Shown piece after piece: positions 26,884-35,720 of a DNA stretch of 64,000 bases (positions within the stretch are counted from its first letter, which is position 1; the number at the start of each line of letters is the position of its first letter). Origin of the DNA: Bacteroidales bacterium (GTDB lineage Bacteria; Bacteroidota; Bacteroidia; Bacteroidales; UBA6680); contig JAOARD010000009.1 in the NCBI GenBank assembly GCA_025210735.1, forward strand, positions 212,576 through 276,575, written 5' to 3'. The notes below the pieces were generated by a model that ran no database searches, had not been told where the DNA came from, and worked only from the letters and a program-made list of their open reading frames with translations. The position numbers were made by a program, and so were the translations under genes.

Positions 26884-27380
26884 AAAACACAATACTAATT
26901 AGCCTGTTTCTGGTATTTTCAACTTACATATACTCTCAGGAAACATTTACATCGCGCAAAGGGAGTAAACTATTTTCGGGACATCTTGAAATAGTTATAA
27001 CTGTTGATAGTACAGCACTAAGATATGAGCTATTTAACCATTGGTATACCAACTCCTATGCAGAGTTAAGACAAATTACAATAGCAACAGATAGTTTAAA
27101 ACATTACAGTGAATCAAATGATACCCTTCAGATAATTATTGCTGATAACTATGTGAAACTTACCGATAAGAGATATAAAATAGACAAAAAGGTAAAACAC
27201 AAAAGGCTCTGCAACAAGCCTGATATGATGCGTAAAATATCATTTGCACATTCACAAGCCAGAAAACATAATGGAATTGGACATTATGAACTGTATACTA
27301 ATGCCGACCTTAAACTTAAAGAAGCAGACTTTAAGAGATTAGTGCTTTTAAATCTAAATAAATTGTTGAGTACACATTAA
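26880..27380 (+). CDS. Exported protein of unknown function
   Basis: A 166-residue protein with a clear Sec signal peptide (MKNTILISLFLVFSTYIYSQ), then a mixed beta/helical basic domain. No family recognised. Its ATG overlaps the RNA ligase stop (ATGA), so the two are translationally coupled, although one product is cytoplasmic and the other exported. Confidence 0.6.
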   Translation: MKNTILISLFLVFSTYIYSQETFTSRKGSKLFSGHLEIVITVDSTALRYELFNHWYTNSYAELRQITIATDSLKHYSESNDTLQIIIADNYVKLTDKRYKIDKKVKHKRLCNKPDMMRKISFAHSQARKHNGIGHYELYTNADLKLKEADFKRLVLLNLNKLLSTH

Positions 27381-27476
27381 GTATCAAAGAGATATATAAT
27401 TATTAAACAAGCGTGTGAATAGTACTTGCATACATTTGTTAATTTAGTACAAAATTAAATATTCAAATAACATCTT

Positions 27477-28373
27477 ATGATAAAGAATTTTACATTCATA
27501 TTGTTTCTTACAATAATATATAGTTCATACTCCCAGACTATTAATGTTTCAGGTACAGTAAAGTCTAAGGATAAGAATGTAGATATAAATAATTGTTATA
27601 TACTACTGTCTGATAATTCTGAGGATACAGTATTTGTTAATAATGGGAAATTTAAGATTAGTAAAATAAGAAAGAGTACACGAGTTAAGTTTGTTCTCAA
27701 CGGACATTATAAGCCTAGTTTAACATTTAAGAATGATACAATAATTAATATTACTTTATATCCTCTTCGAAACAATGATATGACAGGAAAACCTGTAATC
27801 TATTTATATCCAGAGAAACCAACCTCAGTTTCGTTTAGAGTGAAATATGATGGTGCGTTTTATATAACATACCCACAGTATAATACCGGATGGAATATTA
27901 TAGCGTATCCTGATGGCAGAATTGTTAATAAAGATGATAATAAGGAGTATTCATATCTGTTCTGGAATGGATATACGAATTACTCAGCTCAACATAGAAC
28001 ATACTCTAAAGGATATTCTATTATGACAGATACAGCAGATATTTTTCTTCAAAATAAATTATCTCATATAGGACTATTGCCAAAAGAGTATAATGAATTA
28101 ATTGTGTATTGGTTACCCTATATAAAAAAACACAAATATGCATTTGTATATTTTAGAGTTGGTAAAGACTATGAAAGTATATCGGTAAACACGGTTAAAC
28201 CTAAACCTGATAGCGAAATAAGAGTTTTTATTGAGTTTAAAGGAATTGATAACTACATAGAAGTAAAGCCACAAAACCTGAAAAGAATCTCAAGAGAAGG
28301 TTTTGTATTAGTGGAGTGGGGAGGTTCAGAAATTACGAAACCTATAATTGTAAATAATATAAATATAAAATAG
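27477..28373 (+). CDS. Exported protein with a conserved KPVIYLYPE domain
   Basis: A 298-residue protein with a signal peptide ending SYSQ, a carboxypeptidase-regulatory-like beta domain (about residues 24-95) and a C-terminal domain of about 190 residues. That domain opens with GKPVIYLYPEKPTSVSF and contains NTGWNIIAYPDG, YLFWNG, LPKEYNELIVYWLP and, at the end, FVLVEWGG. I recognise this as a recurrent domain in secreted proteins of Bacteroidota and Firmicutes without assigned function. Several Trp and Tyr residues are conserved in my memory of it. It may be a surface or periplasmic binding module. Confidence 0.65.
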   Translation: MIKNFTFILFLTIIYSSYSQTINVSGTVKSKDKNVDINNCYILLSDNSEDTVFVNNGKFKISKIRKSTRVKFVLNGHYKPSLTFKNDTIINITLYPLRNNDMTGKPVIYLYPEKPTSVSFRVKYDGAFYITYPQYNTGWNIIAYPDGRIVNKDDNKEYSYLFWNGYTNYSAQHRTYSKGYSIMTDTADIFLQNKLSHIGLLPKEYNELIVYWLPYIKKHKYAFVYFRVGKDYESISVNTVKPKPDSEIRVFIEFKGIDNYIEVKPQNLKRISREGFVLVEWGGSEITKPIIVNNINIK

Positions 28374-28461
28374 TCTTTAGTTGTTATAATTAATTCTAAA
28401 ACCATATACAAAACAGATAAATATAAAGAGATCACTAAATAACTATTTATAAGTAATTAAT

Positions 28462-28995
28462 ATGGCAAGAGATTTGTTAGTTTATGGTATAATGCAAGAT
28501 GAGTTAGTCAAGACTTTGACCATAAATGCAGATACATGGTTGATGCCTCAGAAAAAACTAAATGAGTTTGTAACACTATTCAAGAATCGTATTCATATTT
28601 CAGATAAAGTTGCACTTGAGAACTTTTTGTTTGAAAAGTGTGATATGACTATTGAGCAATAACATATTGAATTTGGTATAAAAGAGATAATATCTTACAG
28701 ATCAAAAAAGGTATGTTTTGTAATAGCAAATCTTGTATACAACTATATTAAAAACACAAAAATAGACTCCTGTGAAGGATGCTTTATTATTAGCAAACAT
28801 CAAATTATAGATCTGTTAGAGTGGATAATAAATATTGCAGATATTGATGACGTTGAGAATATAGCTATTCAGAAATATAGTTTAGATAGATTGGAGTTTA
28901 AACTCTTTAAAGAACAAAAATCTATGATTATCGGTTGGAAAGAAAAAATAGAGAAAAGCTATTACGATTTTTACTATTGGGAGGACTCTTATTAA
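28462..28995 (+). pseudogene. Gene interrupted by one in-frame TAA
   Basis: One frame runs from the ATG at 28462 to the TAA at 28993-28995 with a single stop, TAA at 28660-28662 (codon 67). Upstream it encodes 66 residues starting MARDLLVYGI; downstream the same frame goes on for 110 codons, opening HIEFGIKEIISYRSKKVCF and ending FYYWEDSY. The second part has no internal stop and protein-like composition. A recent nonsense mutation, a sequencing error or stop read-through would all explain it. No family recognised. Confidence 0.6.
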
Positions 28996-29026
28996 TAAAA
29001 ATATATGCAGACTTAAACAGTAATTT

Positions 29027-29446
29027 ATGAGTAAATTTAACTGCTGTTACAGATATTTAATAAACTCAGATGTTTCACACGCCTGGATTCATCTGCACAG
29101 ATGTATTGAGGCATATTCCGGAACAACAGGCGAGACGTTCAGCTCAATATTTGCAAGAATAGAGGCCAAATTTAATATTGATAGACGGGACAAAAACAGG
29201 TGGCCAAATAAAGAACAGATATATAGTATTGCACAATATTTAAAAAACGAGAGAGAACACTATCTGCGAATAACCAACAAACTGATAAAAGAGAGACAAT
29301 TAGAGAAGAGACAAGGAAAACGTATAACCACAAATGCAGAGTTTCTTAATATTATGCACAAACAGACCAAAAACAGCAAACAAAAGGTTGGTTATTGGGG
29401 ATGGCGAAATAGAAGAAAGGTTAATGAGAATATAAACACTATGTAA
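29027..29446 (+). CDS. Hypothetical basic protein
   Basis: A 139-residue, basic, cytoplasmic-looking protein rich in Lys, Arg and aromatic residues, with no signal peptide or membrane segment. The N terminus (NCCYRYLINSDVSHAWIHLHRC) has Cys and His residues that could bind metal, but no standard motif. It ends 2 nt before the DUF218 gene, suggesting co-transcription. Function unknown. Confidence 0.5.
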   Translation: MSKFNCCYRYLINSDVSHAWIHLHRCIEAYSGTTGETFSSIFARIEAKFNIDRRDKNRWPNKEQIYSIAQYLKNEREHYLRITNKLIKERQLEKRQGKRITTNAEFLNIMHKQTKNSKQKVGYWGWRNRRKVNENINTM

Positions 29447-29448
29447 CA

Positions 29449-30030
29449 ATGTTAAAAAAGATATTTCTTGTTGTAGTTATTTTGGTTGTAATCTACTTTA
29501 TCCTTAATACAGTTAGAGTATATCATTACTCATTTAACTATTCTGAAGATATAAGCGATGCTGCTATTGTATTAGGAGCAGGGTCAGGTAACGGAAAAAT
29601 ATCACCAGTGTTCAGAGAACGCGTTAATCATAGCATATATCTGTATAACAAAAACAGAGTAAAGGCAATTATATTAACAGGAGGATATGGAGCAAATCAG
29701 AAACAATCAGATAGTGAGGTAGCCAAAAAGTATCTGCTTTCGCAAGGTATACCAGAGCATATAATCTATATCGAAAAAAGATCAAAATATACGATTGAGA
29801 ATCTGATAGAATCTAAACATATAATGGACTCATTAAGATTTAAATCAGCCCTTATTGTTACTGATCCACTGCATATGAAGAGATCAGTAGATCTGGCAAA
29901 AAAACTAAATATTAACTGCCAGCCATCGCCCACAAAAACAACTATGTACAGATCACTCTTACCAAAAACAAAATCATTGATGTACGAAACACTGTTTTAC
30001 TCTCTGGGTGAAATAATAGGAAAGAATTGA
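29449..30030 (+). CDS. YdcF/SanA/ElyC-like DUF218 protein
   Basis: A 193-residue protein with one N-terminal membrane anchor (residues about 3-21) and a periplasmic DUF218 domain: DAAIVLGAG near residue 38, IILTGGYG, SDSEVAKKYLLSQGIPEHIIYIE and ALIVTDPLHMKRS. The family is linked to envelope maintenance and vancomycin resistance in enteric bacteria, with a Rossmann-like fold of unclear chemistry. It ends a small run of accessory genes, just before the REP palindrome at 30081. Confidence 0.85.
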   Translation: MLKKIFLVVVILVVIYFILNTVRVYHYSFNYSEDISDAAIVLGAGSGNGKISPVFRERVNHSIYLYNKNRVKAIILTGGYGANQKQSDSEVAKKYLLSQGIPEHIIYIEKRSKYTIENLIESKHIMDSLRFKSALIVTDPLHMKRSVDLAKKLNINCQPSPTKTTMYRSLLPKTKSLMYETLFYSLGEIIGKN

Positions 30031-30080
30031 TATAAAAACCTATACTCTGATTGATTAAAAAAAGATAATTAGAAATCCTT

Positions 30081-30126
30081 GTTGAGACGCACGGCCGTGC
30101 GTCTCAACTGGCCGTGCGTCTTAACA
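30081..30126. repeat. Intergenic REP-like palindrome identical to the core in the first RAYT gene
   Basis: Perfect 28-bp palindrome at 30081-30108 (arm GTTGAGACGCACGG), identical to the core at 23391-23418. A second partial arm (TGGCCGTGCGTCTTAACA) follows at 30109-30126, giving the paired layout of a BIME. It lies about 50 nt downstream of the DUF218 stop and may act as a transcription end or mRNA stabiliser. Confidence 0.85.
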
Positions 30127-30233
30127 GCATCTCAAAAAAAAATATATCAAAAAAAGTTATCTTATACTTGACTTTTATAAAATATAGCCATAACTTCAAT
30201 ATAAATAGTTGATTATTAACCCAGGTTAAGTTT

Positions 30234-30296
30234 ATGAAACGAAGCATGAGAAAGAATTTTTACACACACGAGGATGATTATAATGCGGAGTTCCAT
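30234..30296 (+). repeat. Intergenic element copy B (four-copy family)
   Basis: 63 bp beginning ATGAAACGAAGCATGA, identical to copy A over 16 bases, and ending TAATGCGGAGTTCCAT. The arms pair at 12 of 16 positions. It ends 28 nt before an ATG at 30325 that opens only a 14-codon frame, so either the downstream gene is lost or the coiled-coil gene at 30458 is the target. Confidence 0.6.
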
Positions 30297-30457
30297 CTGA
30301 CAAATAAAAAACAATTATAAACAGATGAACTGGTTGTGCCTGTTGCTTTACATTCAATTTTTAATATAAACTAAGCTTTATGCAGAGGGCGAAATTCAAT
30401 TGAATATATCCTGTAGTATAATAAACATGAAAATAGTTATAACCACAAAAAATTAAA

Positions 30458-31102
30458 ATGATGATAAGGAGTATATCAAAATTTATGATGATGGTAAAGA
30501 CAATCATTACCAATGCTCGCAGAGCAGAGATATTAACACCAATGAAACAGTTTGGAGTAGATGAGGTATTCATGGATGAGTGTGATAAAAAATCAAAGGA
30601 GGCTTCTGATATTATTGCAAAACAGAAATTGGAGTATCAGGAGCTGGATATTGCGTATGATAATGCATATGCAAAGAGAGATGAGTGTGAGAAAAATATT
30701 AAAATTCTGTCAAATATCCTTAAACTTCACCTCAGAGATAATGAAGAGATTGCTAATAGAATTGGTCTGTATAAGCCTAAAAAGTCAAAAATAGACGAAA
30801 GAATTGATCAAATGCAGAGCTTCTTTTTGGCAGTTATAGAGGAGCCAAATCTGATAAATGAGCTATCTGTATATAAAATTACGTTGGCAATTATTGAAGG
30901 ATACATTGCCGATATTCAGGAGTACAAAGAACTACGCAGTATTGTAAAATCAGAAAAAGGACAGGCAGAGAATGCAACAAAACAGCGCGACAAAGTTCTT
31001 GAAGAACTCGAATTTTATGTTGATAAAATACGTACAATAGCAAAAATATCGCTTGCAGATTCACCTCAATTGTTGGAAGAATTAAATGTTAAAGTAAAAT
31101 AA
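30458..31102 (+). CDS. Coiled-coil protein of unknown function
   Basis: A 214-residue cytoplasmic protein, almost entirely helical, with long charged heptad-like stretches (about residues 40-95 and 150-195). The N terminus MMIRSISKFMMMVKTIITNARR is amphipathic and not a signal peptide. The layout of a long helical hairpin recalls phage-shock/PspA-type membrane-associated proteins, but no diagnostic motif supports this. Internal ATGs at the start (several Met) leave the precise start open by up to 12 codons. Confidence 0.55.
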   Translation: MMIRSISKFMMMVKTIITNARRAEILTPMKQFGVDEVFMDECDKKSKEASDIIAKQKLEYQELDIAYDNAYAKRDECEKNIKILSNILKLHLRDNEEIANRIGLYKPKKSKIDERIDQMQSFFLAVIEEPNLINELSVYKITLAIIEGYIADIQEYKELRSIVKSEKGQAENATKQRDKVLEELEFYVDKIRTIAKISLADSPQLLEELNVKVK

Positions 31103-31536
31103 AGAATCATACTATGTGAATAGTGAATACAGACATTCGGTATAGTAACTGAGGTCTGTGTTTGCGTTTTTATACCCCTCGTTTTTATGCGCCGATATCG
31201 GTCTGTGATCTTTACAGAAATTAAGTAAAATTGATTTGGTCTGTGTGAATGTTTGTGTTGTGGGTGGTTGAAAATAAGGTCTGTATGTGTTGTTGATCTG
31301 TTTTTATGTTTACACTATTTCTGTGTTTGTAGATTTCTGTAATGAGGAATATTTCAACTAAAAACGACTGTTTTTATACTATCGCAAACATGGGTGGCTT
31401 GGTATAATTCTGTATGCTTGTTCCGGGGTAAAAAAAGACCTGTTAACCCCGATATTACAGAAATTGCAATAAGAATAGCCTGCCTGTTTTATCAGAATCG
31501 GAAGACTTTTCTTTTTATAACATCTTTGGTGTTTCA
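31103..31536. other. Gene-poor stretch before the tandem repeats
   Basis: About 430 bp with no believable frame. It is rich in TCTGT, TTTTTAT and GTTTG words, loosely like the spacer at 5640-5700, and has a short inverted pair GGGGTAA/TTAACCCC at about 31424-31453. I see no gene or promoter that I would stand behind. Confidence 0.3.
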
Positions 31537-32210
31537 ATGCCCAAGATTATAGTTGCAGTGTACATCTCAAAATCTGCAAACAGGAATAAATTTCTGCAAA
31601 AAGAATCTTCAAAAAAATAGAGAGTAACTTTAGTTTAGTTATGTCAGAGATTAAAGTTGCGGGGTACATCACAAAATTTTACTGATGGTAAAAAAAATCT
31701 GCAAAAAGAATCTTCAAAGAAAGAGAGAGTAACTTTAGTTTAGTTATGTCAGAGATTAAAGTTGCGGGGTACATCACAAAACTTTACTGATGGTAAAAAA
31801 AATCTGCAAAAAGAATCTTCAAAGAAATAGAGAGTAACTTTAGTTTAGTTATGTCAGAGATTAGAATTGCGGGATACATCAAAAAAATTTACTGACAGTA
31901 AAAAATTTCAGCAAAACGGATCTTCAAAAAAAAGGAGTACAATTTTTGTTTTGTTATGTCAGAGATTAAAGTTGCAGGGTACATCAAAAAAATTTATTGG
32001 CAGTAAAAAATTCCAGCAAAACGGATCTTCAAAAAAAGAGAGTGCAACTTTAGTTTTGTTATGTCAGAGATTAAAGTTGCGGGGTACATCAAAAAAAATT
32101 ACTGACAGTAAAAAAATTATTCAAAATGTATCTTCAAAAAAAATGAGAGCGATTTTAGCTTTGCAGTGTCAAAGATTAAAGTTGCGGAATACATCACTAA
32201 TTTATTTACT
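31537..32210 (+). repeat. 105-bp tandem repeat array, about seven units
   Basis: The word ATGTCAGAGATTA and relatives start at 31537, 31641, 31746, 31851, 31956, 32061 and 32166: spacing 104, then 105 five times. Units 2-4 are the most alike; the outer ones are more divergent. A frame at 31867-32238 translates the last units as 35-residue repeats (SKKFQQNGSSKK, LLCQRLKL), but the same frame has TAG stops in earlier units. Another frame gives a repeated MSEIKVAGYI start ending within 16 codons. It is either a decayed repeat protein or a non-coding satellite; 105 bp equals both 35 codons and ten helical turns. Confidence 0.85.
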
Positions 32211-32464
32211 TACTGTATCCGGTATAATCTCAGTGTAATTTGCCTATACAAACAAACTAAGCTTATGATGATTAATATGTTCTAATCAGATTATTATTTA
32301 ATGGTGTTTTGTTATAGTACTACGTATTGCTAGTAATTGATATTCAAAAAGATATCTGAAAGTTTTTTATCTAACAAAACATGAAACTAGTGTAATGATA
32401 TTGCGTATTAATAGAAGATTAATCGCGGTTAATACATGTTATGTATGCCCCAAATATTACGTTT
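32211..32464. other. Spacer before the BspA-like surface protein gene
   Basis: About 250 bp of AT-rich DNA. A weak match to the four-copy element begins at 32381 (ATGAAACTAGTG), 84 nt before the ATG at 32465, but its right arm is not recognisable. Nothing else seen. Confidence 0.3.
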
Positions 32465-35368
32465 ATGAAAAATATATACTTATCTGTTGTTGCATCTGTA
32501 TTAATGCTGTTTGTATCTGACAATGTTGTAGCTCAATATACCTTAACAGATGCCGATGTTACTGTTGAAAATGGAGAGATAACCGCTTGCAGTTATGATG
32601 TTGCAGGAAAGGTAATTATTATTCCGAGCCAACTTCATGGGCAAACAATTATAAAAACAGGTTTTGAACTATTTAATATGAAGCAAATGATTGGTATATC
32701 CCTGCCGTCTACATTAGAAGTAATAGGTCAGGGAACATTTGCAAACAATAAAATAACCTCAGTTATTATTCCGCCAAATGTAAAAGAGATAGGTGCGTAT
32801 GCATTTAAAAATAATAATATAAACACTGTTACATTTAATAGTAAACTGACTATAATAAAATGGATGGCATTCCAGAATAATAAATTATCATCTGTATCAA
32901 TTCCAAATACAGTTACTTTTATAGGGAGTATGGCTTTTAGTGATAATCAAAATCTACCCTCAATAGTATTTCCAACTCCATCGGCGAATTCTGAAGGTGT
33001 TCCGTTTAGTCATTGGGAGACTATAGGAAATACAAGTCTTACCTATTCGGGAGGAGAAACCTTAGCTAGTACGCTGTTTAATCCTGATTATCGTGCTGTA
33101 TTTGAGAATCCGGAATATACAATAACAGGAACCATTTTAGGAGCCAGTGCTGTAGAGATAACTATGAGTGGAGATGTTTCTGGAACTCAAACAAAAGGTC
33201 ATATGCAGAGTTATAGCTTTACAGTACCAGAGGGTAGTGATGTAACTATATCAGCAACCAAAGAGGGATTTACGTTTAATGACCCTGTATCTTTCAGTAA
33301 TATTACGGAGAACAAATCGGGAGTAAATTTTGTGGCAGACCCTATACGTTTTGATATTGGAGGTAAAGTAACAGGAGCCAGTGGAGTAACAATTGCGCTT
33401 GATAATGGCGATAGTGTAGAAAGCGGAACTGTGCCTGATGATGGCGGTAGTTATGAGTTTGATGTTTTATATGGTAGTAATGCAACTATAACGGCATCAA
33501 AAGAAGGATATACTTTTAACGATCCTGTTGTATTAACAAATATAAAATCTGATAAACCAAATATAAACTTTACTGCAACAATAATAAGTTATACAATAAG
33601 CGGGGTTATAACCGGCGATATAAAAGAGGGTGTTACAGTAGAGTTAAAAGATGGCGAAACAGTTTTAACATCAGCCACAACAGATCAGTCGGGTAATTAT
33701 AGTTTAAGTATTAATTATGGAACAACTGCTACTCTTACGGCTAGTGCAGAAGGATACTCATTTGGTGCACCAATTGAGATGAACAGTGTTACCGCAGATA
33801 AACCAAACTGCAACTTTACATCAGAAATAAACAGCTATACAATTAGCGGAGCTGTAACAGGTGTTGTAAAAGAGGGCGTAACTATATTATTAAAAGATGG
33901 AGCTATAGTGTTAGAAACAACCTTAACCGATAATTCAGGTAACTACAGTATAGAAGCAGATTATGGTACCACGGGTGTTTTAACAGCAAGTTTAGGTGGA
34001 TATACATTCGGTGAGCCAATAGAGATAAACAATCTTGCAGAAGATAAACCGAACTGCAATTTTGTATCTAAAGTAAAAACCTATACAATAAGCGGAACTG
34101 TATCAGGAGCCGATTATGTTACAATTACAATGAGCGACTCGCAGGGTATATTAGAGGTTACAACTGTAAGCGATGGAGAAGCGTATAATTTTACAGTTGA
34201 TCAGGGAAAAACAGTAACTGTATCGGCATCAAAAAGCGGATATACATTTAATGATGGCTATACACTAACAAATGTAACCGGAGATATAATTGACAAGGAC
34301 TTTACGGCAACCATAAACAGTTATACAATATCTGGTAATATTACAGGTGCTGACGGTGTGTTAGTAAAGCTGGCAGGAGATTTTGATGATACTAAGACAG
34401 TGAATAGTGGCGATACATATAACTTTACAGTAAACTATGGTGCTAATGTAACTATTACAGCAACAAAAGAAGGCTACATATTTACTCCGGTTAAATATGT
34501 TATATCTGAGGTTGGTGATAATATAACAGGTAAAGATTTTGTTGGTAATAAAGCTATTGCTGTACCAGAGATTGTTGGGACATTAAATTTCGGCAATGTT
34601 GCTGTAGGATCGTCGCAAACAGATAAGTTTACTGTTAAAAACACCGGTAATACAGATCTTGTACTAAACGGTATAGTTCTGCCAGAGGGATTCACTGTAT
34701 CTGAATCAGGCTTAACAGTTCTGCCGGGTACATCGTCAAATATATTTGTAACATTTGCGCCAACTGCTATAAAAGACTATAGCGGAGAGATTAAACTTAC
34801 CGGAAATTTTGCAACATCACCTGTTTCAGTGCCTGTTGTGGCAAATGGTATAGAGGCTCTTTATACAGTTGTAATAAGTATTACTGACGGAACAGAACCA
34901 ATAGAGAATGCTGTTGTAGTATTCAACAATAAAGAGTACACGTCAAACAGTGTTGGCGATGCAGTTATAGAAGGCGTAAAAACCGGAACCTATAACTATA
35001 CAGTTAATGCAGAGGGTTACGATACATATACCGGAACAGTTGTTGTGAGTAACCAGAAAGAGGTTAAAGAGGTTGTGCTCACTAAAAACAGTGACGGAAC
35101 AAATAGTATAGATATCTCAGATAGCAAACTGAATATACTGATATCAAATCCTGTTGATGATATATTGCAGATAGAGCTTCCGGCAGATACAAAGGTTGAT
35201 ATAATTACTATATATGATATAAAAGGAAACCTCCAATATAAAAAACAAATTCTTGAGAACAGATACATTATTAATATTAATGTAAGCGATCTTACTAAAG
35301 GAGTATATGTTGTTCAGGTTAAATGTGAAGAAAAGGTGATAACGGTTAATAAATTTGTAAAAAAGTAA
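32465..35368 (+). CDS. Surface protein with BspA-type leucine-rich repeats and T9SS sorting domain
   Basis: About 967 residues from the ATG at 32465, which gives a normal signal peptide (MKNIYLSVVASVLMLFVSDNVVAQ); an ATG eight codons upstream would spoil it. Order: BspA-like LRRs (about 40-180, with LPSTLEVIGQGTFANNKITS), six or so beta-sandwich repeats of 75-80 residues each beginning YTISG and holding GYTF/GYSF, a choice-of-anchor-like domain (LNFGNVAVGSSQTDKFTVKNTG), one carboxypeptidase-regulatory-like domain and a C-terminal type A T9SS signal (about the last 80 residues). Likely an outer-membrane-attached adhesin; ligand unknown. Confidence 0.85.
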   Translation: MKNIYLSVVASVLMLFVSDNVVAQYTLTDADVTVENGEITACSYDVAGKVIIIPSQLHGQTIIKTGFELFNMKQMIGISLPSTLEVIGQGTFANNKITSVIIPPNVKEIGAYAFKNNNINTVTFNSKLTIIKWMAFQNNKLSSVSIPNTVTFIGSMAFSDNQNLPSIVFPTPSANSEGVPFSHWETIGNTSLTYSGGETLASTLFNPDYRAVFENPEYTITGTILGASAVEITMSGDVSGTQTKGHMQSYSFTVPEGSDVTISATKEGFTFNDPVSFSNITENKSGVNFVADPIRFDIGGKVTGASGVTIALDNGDSVESGTVPDDGGSYEFDVLYGSNATITASKEGYTFNDPVVLTNIKSDKPNINFTATIISYTISGVITGDIKEGVTVELKDGETVLTSATTDQSGNYSLSINYGTTATLTASAEGYSFGAPIEMNSVTADKPNCNFTSEINSYTISGAVTGVVKEGVTILLKDGAIVLETTLTDNSGNYSIEADYGTTGVLTASLGGYTFGEPIEINNLAEDKPNCNFVSKVKTYTISGTVSGADYVTITMSDSQGILEVTTVSDGEAYNFTVDQGKTVTVSASKSGYTFNDGYTLTNVTGDIIDKDFTATINSYTISGNITGADGVLVKLAGDFDDTKTVNSGDTYNFTVNYGANVTITATKEGYIFTPVKYVISEVGDNITGKDFVGNKAIAVPEIVGTLNFGNVAVGSSQTDKFTVKNTGNTDLVLNGIVLPEGFTVSESGLTVLPGTSSNIFVTFAPTAIKDYSGEIKLTGNFATSPVSVPVVANGIEALYTVVISITDGTEPIENAVVVFNNKEYTSNSVGDAVIEGVKTGTYNYTVNAEGYDTYTGTVVVSNQKEVKEVVLTKNSDGTNSIDISDSKLNILISNPVDDILQIELPADTKVDIITIYDIKGNLQYKKQILENRYIININVSDLTKGVYVVQVKCEEKVITVNKFVKK

Positions 35369-35389
35369 ATTAGTATATAGAGTTATGTC

Positions 35390-35426
35390 AAAAGGGTTTG
35401 TTGCTTAAGGCTATCAGGCCCTTTTT
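35390..35426 (+). terminator. Terminator after the BspA-like gene
   Basis: AAAAGGG pairs with CCCTTTTT over a long loop, 22 nt past the stop. Stem is short, so moderate confidence. Confidence 0.55.
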
Positions 35427-35720
35427 AATTGATATGATATTATAAAGATACAGATAGTATGTAACCATATAATTGTATTCTATTAACTTATTTACTGAAT
35501 ACATGATTATGTAATTACCCTATAGCTGTTTTTGGGGAGTTTGATACTCTTCACAAAACAGCTATTCTTTTGTTAAAAAATAATGGTTATCTTTCCTTGT
35601 CCAAATTTAATTATGATAACCTTAAGTAAAAAAACTAAAATGAGACAGAAAACCACTGTAGTTAATGTAGATGCAGAATATAAGCAGTGGTACATGTTTT
35701 AACTAAAACAATTCAAAAAG
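35427..35720 (+). promoter_or_regulatory. Leader region of the thiolase operon with a strong hairpin
   Basis: A perfect 11-bp stem ATAGCTGTTTT/AAAACAGCTAT at 35522-35565 encloses a second smaller pairing (GGAGTTT/GATACTCTTC-like) and is followed by TTCTTTTG. It lies about 155 nt upstream of the thiolase start and could be an attenuator or a terminator of a transcript coming from the left. No promoter box is convincing. Confidence 0.45.

Noticed and set aside
31537..32210. CRISPR array
   Set aside because: The 105-bp units repeat over their whole length with no unique spacers, and no cas genes are near.
31867..32238. A 123-residue repeat protein as a real gene
   Set aside because: The same frame carries stops in the earlier repeat units, there is no start context, and the array is better described as a tandem repeat.
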